Positions 58,375 through 64,000 of a stretch of 64,000 nt of DNA are shown here, in pieces; within the stretch, counting starts at the first letter, position 1; each line of letters opens with the position of its first letter. The stretch lies in NCBI RefSeq assembly GCF_024281235.1, contig NZ_JAHWXY010000001.1:496001-560000 (forward strand), given 5' to 3'. Below the pieces are notes generated by a model. The model was not told where the DNA came from. It did no database searches and was given only the letters and a program-made list of their open reading frames with translations. This DNA comes from Shinella daejeonensis (lineage in GTDB: Bacteria > Pseudomonadota > Alphaproteobacteria > Rhizobiales > Rhizobiaceae). The position numbers and the translations under genes are program-made.

Positions 58375-59294
58375 GTTTTCTTCGCTGCCCTTTTCAGTTC
58401 CTTCGTCCTTTTCTCCACGGCGGCGGCGCGGCGTTCGAAGGCGCCTTCGCTCAGCCGGATCGTCGTGCGGTCCTCAAGGCGCAGGTCCACGGCCGCGATA
58501 TCGCGCTCCAGGATCGCCTGCTCGGCTTCGAGCCTTGCGAGAAGGTCCATGGCGCGCGCGACATTGTGCTCCGGCAGCTTCACCACGATGCCGCTATCGA
58601 GAAGCAGATTCCAGCGGCGGCCCGCGACCCGCACATAGGCCTGCACCTGCGCCTTGATGTCCGGCCAGTTGTCGAACTCAGCGGAAAAATCGGCCGCAGC
58701 CGTTTCCGCATCGCGCCCCACGAACAGCGGCAGCGTGGAAAACTTGTTGTCGCGCAGCGGCGCGATGACGCTGCCGTTCTTCTCGATCAGCGACAGGTCG
58801 CTGCCGTGCTGCCAGATCGCGAAGGCCTCGCGCTCCTGCAAGGCGATCTCGACGGTGCCCGGATAGACCTTGCGGACGGTGACGTCCCGCACCCAGGGCA
58901 ATTCGGCAAGTTGCCGGCGCGCCTCTTCGGCGTCGAGCGCCATGAGCGAGGTCGTGCCGTCCAGCCCGAGTTGCTCCAGGATGTCGATCTCGGACGTCTG
59001 GTGATTGCCGGACACCCGCACGTCCTCGATGGCGAAGCCCATCGCCGTCGTCGACGCCTGCGCGACATCCTGCCCGTGCCCGCCAAGCGACATCCCGTAG
59101 AAACCGGTCGCACCGAGGAAAAGCACGGCGGAAACCGTTCCCGCATGCCGCGGGATATGGACGCGGCCGGTGACGAGGCTGACGAGCAGGCGCACGGCAC
59201 GGCGCAACGGCCGCGGCAAAACACGTCCACCTTCCGTCTCAACCGGGCCGCCCGATCGCGCCCTGCCCTTTTGCCTGACGCTCAACGCAAACAA
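58371..59294 (-). CDS. ftsQ: Cell division protein FtsQ
   Basis: This 307-residue bitopic division protein has a basic cytosolic N-terminus, one membrane segment (about residues 55-75), a POTRA domain ([23 protein letters not shown]) and the FtsQ beta domain. The start is assigned to TTG at 59294, since GGAGGA lies 7 bp upstream and the resulting [10 protein letters not shown] opening is typical of rhizobial FtsQ. This start lies inside the end of ddl (13-bp overlap). The long upstream frame is a shadow of ddl. Confidence 0.92.
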   Translation of the reverse strand: MFALSVRQKGRARSGGPVETEGGRVLPRPLRRAVRLLVSLVTGRVHIPRHAGTVSAVLFLGATGFYGMSLGGHGQDVAQASTTAMGFAIEDVRVSGNHQTSEIDILEQLGLDGTTSLMALDAEEARRQLAELPWVRDVTVRKVYPGTVEIALQEREAFAIWQHGSDLSLIEKNGSVIAPLRDNKFSTLPLFVGRDAETAAADFSAEFDNWPDIKAQVQAYVRVAGRRWNLLLDSGIVVKLPEHNVARAMDLLARLEAEQAILERDIAAVDLRLEDRTTIRLSEGAFERRAAAVEKRTKELKRAAKKT

Positions 59295-60208
59295 GACGCG
59301 TCCTCCACGATCCACTTCAGGAACTCTCCAAAGGAATAGCCCGCATGTTCGGCCATCTCGGGCACGAGCGACGTCGGGGTCATCCCGGGCTGGGTATTGA
59401 CCTCCAGCCACACGAGATCGCCATCCTGCGAGAACCGGTCGTCATAGCGGAAGTCGGAACGGCTGACGCCGCGGCACCCGATCGCCTGATGCGCCTTGAG
59501 CGACAAGGCTTGTATCTTCTGGTAAACATCCGGTGAAATCTGCGCGGGAAGAACGTGCTTCGAACCGCCCTTGGCATATTTCGAATCGTAGTCGTAGAAG
59601 GCGTGCCCCTGCGGCACGACCTCGGTAACGCCGAGTGCGACGTCCCCCATGACGGCGCAGGTCAGCTCCCGGCCGTGAACGTAGCGTTCCACCATCACCC
59701 GGTCGCCGTAGCGCCATTCGCTGGAGGTGATGACCTGCGGCGGATGCGACTGGTCTTCCCGGACGATCACCACGCCGAAGGACGAGCCTTCGCGCACCGG
59801 CTTGACCACATAGGGCGGCTCGATCGGATGCTCGCTCGTGAAGTCGAAGCGGTTCATCACCCGCTCCTCGGCCACCGGGATATCCGCCGCCCGCGCGACG
59901 ATCTTCGCCTGCGCCTTGTCCATCGCAAGCGCCGAGGCGAGCACGCCGGAATGGGTGTAGGGAATTTCCAGATATTCGAGAATCCCCTGGATCGTGCCGT
60001 CTTCGCCGAAAGGCCCGTGCAGGGCGTTGAAGGCGACATCCGGCTTCAGCGCCGCAAGAACACCGGCGATATCGCGGCCGACGTCGACACGCGTGACGCG
60101 GTAGCCGACAGCCTCCAGGGCATCGGCACAGGCGTTCCCCGAGGAGAGACTGACCGGTCTCTCCGACGAAAATCCACCCATCAGCATCGCCACATGCTTC
60201 GCGCTCAT
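59282..60208 (-). CDS. ddl: D-alanine-D-alanine ligase
   Basis: This 308-residue ATP-grasp enzyme forms the D-Ala-D-Ala dipeptide for peptidoglycan. Visible blocks are [19 protein letters not shown] (N-terminal P-loop-like turn), [42 protein letters not shown] and [20 protein letters not shown]. It is the DdlB type found in dcw clusters. It begins the ddl-ftsQ-ftsA-ftsZ unit, apparently with its own promoter because aqpZ and a terminator lie upstream. Confidence 0.97.
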   Translation of the reverse strand: MSAKHVAMLMGGFSSERPVSLSSGNACADALEAVGYRVTRVDVGRDIAGVLAALKPDVAFNALHGPFGEDGTIQGILEYLEIPYTHSGVLASALAMDKAQAKIVARAADIPVAEERVMNRFDFTSEHPIEPPYVVKPVREGSSFGVVIVREDQSHPPQVITSSEWRYGDRVMVERYVHGRELTCAVMGDVALGVTEVVPQGHAFYDYDSKYAKGGSKHVLPAQISPDVYQKIQALSLKAHQAIGCRGVSRSDFRYDDRFSQDGDLVWLEVNTQPGMTPTSLVPEMAEHAGYSFGEFLKWIVEDASCLR

Positions 60209-60468
60209 AGAACCCCCGGCGATCCGCGCCCGTTTCGTATTTCCTGTCCGCCCGTCCCGCCCGGACCCGAATTCCTCTCCCGGTCCCGACTCGTCGAGCA
60301 GCTTGACACCACTAGAACGGCATTAAGGTTAATGAAGCGTTTACTTTCGTTAACCCGCCGCGTCCGGCACGCAATTTTTCCGCACCGAATCAGGATGCGT
60401 CCCGATTCCCCTTCTGGAATCAGAGAGTTGCGGCTGAAGCAAGAGAAAGTGAAAAAATCGCGGAAACG
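60209..60468 (-). promoter_or_regulatory. Probable ddl-ftsQAZ promoter region with CtrA-like half-sites
   Basis: The region between the aqpZ terminator and ddl is AT-richer around 60325-60355. It contains TTAA-N7-TTTA (60329-60343), close to the CtrA consensus TTAA-N7-TTAA, and a further GTTAACC at 60349-60355. CtrA control of division genes is known in alphaproteobacteria, so a cell-cycle promoter here is plausible but unproven. No gene is seen. Confidence 0.35.
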
Positions 60469-60491
60469 AAAACGGCCGCATGCGGCGGCCG
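60469..60491 (-). terminator. Rho-independent terminator after aqpZ
   Basis: In minus-strand sense CGGCCGC-CGCAT-GCGGCCG is followed by TTTTCGTTT. It lies 110 bp downstream of the aquaporin stop codon and separates aqpZ from ddl. Confidence 0.7.
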
Positions 60492-60600
60492 GAAGCGGCA
60501 AACCCGCGGTAAACGGCGTTCCGCCGCCGTCTGTCCCCGAGGAAAGGTCGTCACCAGCAGGTGCCGGCCGCCCGTGCGGGGAGCGGCCGGCGTTGCAGGA

Positions 60601-61287
60601 TCAGTCGTCGTCGCCGACGACCTTCCAGATCACGGCGCCCAGCGCCGCGCCGACGATGGGTGCGATCCAGAACAGCCACAATTGACCGAGCGCCGCCGTC
60701 TCGGCAAACAGCGCGACGCCGGTCGAACGCGCCGGATTGACCGACGTGTTGGTAACCGGGATCGATATCAGATGGATGAGCGTCAACGTCAGGCCGATGG
60801 CCAGCGGCGCGAAGCCCACCGGCGCACGGCCATGGGTGACGCCGAGGATGACGAACAGGAAGAAGGCCGTCAGCACCACTTCCGCGACGAGCGCCGCCAT
60901 CAGGGAGTAGCCGCCGGGCGACAGGTCCCCATAGCCGTTCGACGCGAAACCGCCGGCCGTGAAACCCGCCGTTCCCGATGCGATGACGTAAAGCACGGCG
61001 GCGGCGAGCACCGCGCCGATCACCTGCGCCACGATATAGGGTACGAGGCTGGCGACGGGAAACCGCCCGGCGACCGCCAGCCCGACCGAAACGGCCGGAT
61101 TGAAATGCCCGCCGGAGATTCCGCCCACCGCATAGGCCATCGTCACGACCGTCAGGCCGAAGGCGAGCGCCACGCCGAGAAAGCCGATCCCGACCTGCGG
61201 AAAGGCGGCGGCCAGCACGGCGCTGCCGCAGCCGCCGAACACCAGCCAGAACGTACCCAGAAGCTCTGCCGAAAATTTCCTGAACAT
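60601..61287 (-). CDS. aqpZ: Aquaporin Z
   Basis: This 228-residue water channel has six membrane segments and both pore motifs, [11 protein letters not shown] (about residues 59-69) and [11 protein letters not shown] (about 180-190). His and Arg expected in the water-selective filter (the Arg of NPAR and a preceding His in [11 protein letters not shown]) are present, favouring AqpZ over a glycerol facilitator. The ATG at 61287 follows GGGGG. It is on the same strand as the mur and fts genes but is a foreign insertion in functional terms between murB and ddl. Confidence 0.94.
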   Translation of the reverse strand: MFRKFSAELLGTFWLVFGGCGSAVLAAAFPQVGIGFLGVALAFGLTVVTMAYAVGGISGGHFNPAVSVGLAVAGRFPVASLVPYIVAQVIGAVLAAAVLYVIASGTAGFTAGGFASNGYGDLSPGGYSLMAALVAEVVLTAFFLFVILGVTHGRAPVGFAPLAIGLTLTLIHLISIPVTNTSVNPARSTGVALFAETAALGQLWLFWIAPIVGAALGAVIWKVVGDDD

Positions 61288-61409
61288 TGAAACCCCCTTC
61301 GAAACAGGGAATTCCGCCCCTCGCGGAATTCCGTCGCGCAACCTTGACGCGACGGACGCCTTTTCACCCTATCGTTGTGAATGGGGGATGAACGGTTCGG
61401 ATCGACGGA

Positions 61410-61442
61410 CCCGTCCTGCCGGAACGGCGCCGGCAGGACGGG
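61410..61442. terminator. Perfect 13-bp stem hairpin after murB
   Basis: CCCGTCCTGCCGG-AACGGCG-CCGGCAGGACGGG lies 14 bp after the murB stop codon. The stem is perfect but no T-tract follows on either strand, so it may act as an mRNA 3' end stabiliser or a weak terminator. The remaining gap to aqpZ (61288-61409) shows no gene. Confidence 0.6.
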
Positions 61443-61456
61443 AAAGCGAAGCGGGA

Positions 61457-62431
61457 TCAGGCCGTGGCGCGGCCGAGGAATTCCTTGATCTCGTATCCCG
61501 GCAGGAAACGGCCGATGCGCCGGATTTCCCATTGCAGCAGCACGCCGGAATGTTCCAGAACGCGGCTGCGGACGGTTTCGCCCAGATATTCCAGCTCGTA
61601 GCCGGTCGCCTGCCCGGTATTGATCATGAAATTGCAATGCATCGGCGACATCTGCGCGCCGCCGATCATCATGCCCCGGCAGCCCGCCTCGTCGATGACC
61701 TTCCAGGCGGAATGACCGTCCGGATTCTTGAAGGTCGAACCGCCGGTCTTCTCGCGAATCGGTTGCACGGTCTCGCGGTGGCGGCGCACGCTATCCATGC
61801 GCTCGCGGATTTCGCTCTTGTCGCCGGCCTGCCCCTCGAAGATCGCATGGGTGAAGATCAACCCCGCCGGAACGGAAGAATGGCGATAGGAATAGCCCAT
61901 GTCGGCATTGCTGAGGACGTGCTTTTCGCCCCTGCGGTCGATGGCGTGCACCTCGACGACCAGATCCTTCGTCTCGCCGCCGTTGGCGCCGGCGTTCATG
62001 CGCAGGGCGCCGCCGATGGAGCCGGGAATGCCGTAGTAGAACTCGAAGCCGGCGATGCCGTGATCGAGCGCCATGGCGGCGATATTCTTGTCGGGGCAGA
62101 TCGCGCCCGCCTTGATCCTGTTCTCGCCGACAAGCTCCAGATCGCCGAACCCCTTGGCCGACAGGCGGATCACCACGCCGGGAATACCGCCGTCGCGGAC
62201 CAGCAGGTTGGAGCCCACGCCGACCACGGTCAGCGGAACGTCCTCCGGCACGAGCTTCAGGAAGGCCGTCAGATCGTCGACGTCATGCGGCTGGAACATC
62301 AGTTCGGCAAGGCCGCCGGCCCGGAACCAGGTCACGCGGTCCATCGGCGCATCGGGCGTCAGACGGCCGCGAATATCCTTCACGCCGTCGCCCAGCGCCT
62401 CCAACAGCTTTGCACCATCAACCCGCTTCAT
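61457..62431 (-). CDS. murB: UDP-N-acetylenolpyruvoylglucosamine reductase
   Basis: This 324-residue FAD enzyme forms UDP-MurNAc. The FAD-binding segments are [14 protein letters not shown] (near 74) and [20 protein letters not shown], and the catalytic Ser lies in [10 protein letters not shown]. The C-terminal region [12 protein letters not shown] agrees with type I/II rhizobial enzymes. The ATG at 62431 overlaps the murC stop by 4 bp; the much longer upstream frame is a shadow of murC. Confidence 0.97.
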   Translation of the reverse strand: MKRVDGAKLLEALGDGVKDIRGRLTPDAPMDRVTWFRAGGLAELMFQPHDVDDLTAFLKLVPEDVPLTVVGVGSNLLVRDGGIPGVVIRLSAKGFGDLELVGENRIKAGAICPDKNIAAMALDHGIAGFEFYYGIPGSIGGALRMNAGANGGETKDLVVEVHAIDRRGEKHVLSNADMGYSYRHSSVPAGLIFTHAIFEGQAGDKSEIRERMDSVRRHRETVQPIREKTGGSTFKNPDGHSAWKVIDEAGCRGMMIGGAQMSPMHCNFMINTGQATGYELEYLGETVRSRVLEHSGVLLQWEIRRIGRFLPGYEIKEFLGRATA

Positions 62432-63843
62432 GCCACCTGCCCTGAAATTCCCGCCAGTTCGCCCGGCAATGCATGCGCCCAATGGGTGATGTTGCCCGCG
62501 CCCAAGAGAACCACAAAGTCGCCGGGCTTTGCAATGCCGGCGACAATCGGCCCCAGCGCCTCCGGAGACGGCAGAAAGCGGGCGTCGCGATGCCCGGCCG
62601 CCTTGATGCGCAGGACCAGTTCCTCGGACGTCACCCCTTCGATCGGGTCTTCCCCCGCCGCGTAGATCGGCGCGATCATCACCGTATCGGCCTCGTTGAA
62701 GCAGCCTGCGAATTCCTCGACGAGACTGTGGACACGCGAATAGCGATGCGGCTGGTGGACCGCGATGACCCGCCCCCTGCATGCTTCGCGCGCCGCCATC
62801 AGCGCGGCCCGGATCTCGACCGGGTGATGGCCGTAGTCGTCATAGATATGGACGTCGTTCCATGTCCCCGTCAGCGTGAAACGACGCTTGACGCCGGCAA
62901 AGCCCGCCAGTCCCCGGACGATGGCCTCGGCGCTGATGCCGAGCCGCTGGGCGACGGCGATGGCTGCGGTGGCATTGGAGACATTGTGACGGCCGGGCAT
63001 CGGCAGGCGCAGGTCCTTGAACGCGATCACTTCGCCGGTGCGGCGGCGGCGGATCTCCACGTCGAAGACCGAGATCGCGCCGTCCATGCGCACATTGCCG
63101 AAGCGCACGTCGGCCTGGGGGTTTTCGCCATAGGTAATGACCTTGCGGTCTTCGATCCGGCTGACCATCGCCTGCACCTCGGGATGATCGAGGCACATGA
63201 CGCCGAAGCCGTAGAACGGCACGTTCTCCACGAACTGCCGGAAAGCGGCGCGCACGGCGTCGAAACTGCCGTAATGATCGAGATGTTCCGGATCGATATT
63301 GGTGACGACCGCCACATCCGCCGGCAACTTGAGGAACGTGCCGTCCGATTCGTCGGCCTCCACCACCATCCACTCGCCCTCGCCCATGCGGGCGTTGGTG
63401 CCATAAGCGTTGATGATGCCGCCGTTGATGACCGTCGGGTCGAGCCCGCCGGCTTCCAGCAGGGTCGCGACCATGGAGGTCGTCGTCGTCTTGCCATGGG
63501 TGCCGCCGATGGCGATGGCGTTGCGGAAGCGCATGAGTTCCGCCAGCATTTCGGCCCGGCGAACCACCGGCAGCAGCTTTTCGCGCGCCGCCATGAGTTC
63601 CGGATTGCTCTTCCTGATGGCCGTGGAGACGACGACCACTTCCGCGTCGCCGAGATTTTCCGCCTTGTGGCCGACAAAGACCTCAATGCCCTTGTCGCGC
63701 AGGCGCTGTACATTGGCGCTGTCGGCCTGGTCGGAGCCCTGCACGCGGTGGCCGAGGTTGTGCAGCACCTCCGCGATACCGCTCATGCCGATGCCGCCAA
63801 TGCCGATGAAATGAACGAGCCCTATGCTCTGGGGCATCTTCAT
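62428..63843 (-). CDS. murC: UDP-N-acetylmuramate-L-alanine ligase
   Basis: This 471-residue ATP-dependent ligase adds the first amino acid of the peptide stem. Visible are [18 protein letters not shown] (UDP-binding Rossmann turn), [19 protein letters not shown] (P-loop, about residue 110), [24 protein letters not shown] and [15 protein letters not shown]. It overlaps murG and murB by ATGA at either end, so the three are translated as one unit. Confidence 0.97.
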   Translation of the reverse strand: MKMPQSIGLVHFIGIGGIGMSGIAEVLHNLGHRVQGSDQADSANVQRLRDKGIEVFVGHKAENLGDAEVVVVSTAIRKSNPELMAAREKLLPVVRRAEMLAELMRFRNAIAIGGTHGKTTTTSMVATLLEAGGLDPTVINGGIINAYGTNARMGEGEWMVVEADESDGTFLKLPADVAVVTNIDPEHLDHYGSFDAVRAAFRQFVENVPFYGFGVMCLDHPEVQAMVSRIEDRKVITYGENPQADVRFGNVRMDGAISVFDVEIRRRRTGEVIAFKDLRLPMPGRHNVSNATAAIAVAQRLGISAEAIVRGLAGFAGVKRRFTLTGTWNDVHIYDDYGHHPVEIRAALMAAREACRGRVIAVHQPHRYSRVHSLVEEFAGCFNEADTVMIAPIYAAGEDPIEGVTSEELVLRIKAAGHRDARFLPSPEALGPIVAGIAKPGDFVVLLGAGNITHWAHALPGELAGISGQVA

Positions 63844-64000
63844 GGCCGTTCTCCCTTGAATTGCGCGATCGTCTCGCCGCCCGCAATAGCCTCAACCATG
63901 GAGGCGAGCAAGCGCGCGGCATCGGGTTTTCCCGTCTTTCTGGCGCTTGCGGCCATCGTCGCCATGCCGGACGGATCGTGCATCGCTTCGGTTATGAGGG
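63840..64000 (-). CDS. murG: MurG glycosyltransferase, C-terminal fragment (cut by window edge)
   Basis: The last 52 codons are visible, ending IAQFKGERP and stop at 63840-63842, overlapping the murC ATG. The fragment ([20 protein letters not shown] ... [13 protein letters not shown]) matches the end of UDP-GlcNAc:lipid I transferase MurG, as does the gene order murG-murC-murB. The rest lies beyond position 64000. Confidence 0.88.
   Translation of the reverse strand, partial: LITEAMHDPSGMATMAASARKTGKPDAARLLASMVEAIAGGETIAQFKGERP

Noticed and set aside
61457-62782. Long N-terminal extension of murB (441 codons)
   Set aside because: The extra 117 codons lie within murC in another frame; the conserved MurB start and the ATGA overlap place the start at 62431.

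Overview
The window looks like chromosomal DNA of a GC-rich alphaproteobacterium, most likely a member of the Rhizobiaceae. The grounds are the dcw order murG-murC-murB / ddl-ftsQ-ftsA-ftsZ / lpxC-bamD-recN-ligA, a roughly 566-residue FtsZ with a long Pro/Ala/Gln linker, two large ABC-transporter catabolic clusters, an interspersed repeat of a type common between rhizobial genes, and tightly packed operons with many 4-bp ATGA overlaps. The genus cannot be fixed by reading alone. No tRNA, rRNA, prophage, insertion sequence or CRISPR array was seen.

Layout. 0-5.4 kb: UvrD/PcrA-type helicase, a membrane-anchored L,D-transpeptidase-like (DUF2778-type) protein and an amidase. 5.8-18.5 kb: an accessory catabolic cluster with a Rieske oxygenase, a class III aminotransferase, a PotABCD-like ABC importer, a BetI-like TetR repressor, two overlapping phytoene-desaturase-type FAD oxidoreductases, a GcvT-like C1 transferase and an 88-residue protein of unknown function. 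Three copies of one operator (TGAATG-NN-CGTTCA) sit at the promoters of all its transcription units. I infer uptake, oxidation and tetrahydrofolate-linked demethylation of an unidentified methylated or quaternary amine; this is the best candidate here for an undescribed system. 18.5-23.7 kb: RND efflux genes with a co-directional AcrR-like regulator and an AcrR-like operator.

23.8-35.3 kb: a second accessory cluster for amino sugars or cell-wall sugars. Two divergent operons (murQ-binding protein-permease-permease-Gfo/Idh-ATPase; kinase-GntR-SIS isomerase-nagA-M19 dipeptidase) share a 194-bp control region with mirrored TTGGTAT direct repeats. Together they could import GlcNAc/MurNAc-type compounds and turn them into fructose-6-phosphate. 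35.4-44.4 kb: creA, a small exported protein, cheW, SCO1, prmA, a strong candidate anti-Shine-Dalgarno small RNA, aminopeptidase P, azlCD and panBC. 44.4-49.0 kb: palindromic repeats in front of a DbpA-like DEAD-box helicase, a TIGR02587/TIGR02588-like membrane pair and a membrane-embedded M23 peptidase.

49.0-64.0 kb: conserved division and cell-wall core, all on the minus strand: ligA, recN, bamD, lpxC, ftsZ, ftsA, ftsQ, ddl, then an inserted aquaporin gene, murB, murC and the 3' end of murG. All functions are read from motifs and family knowledge; no database search was run.
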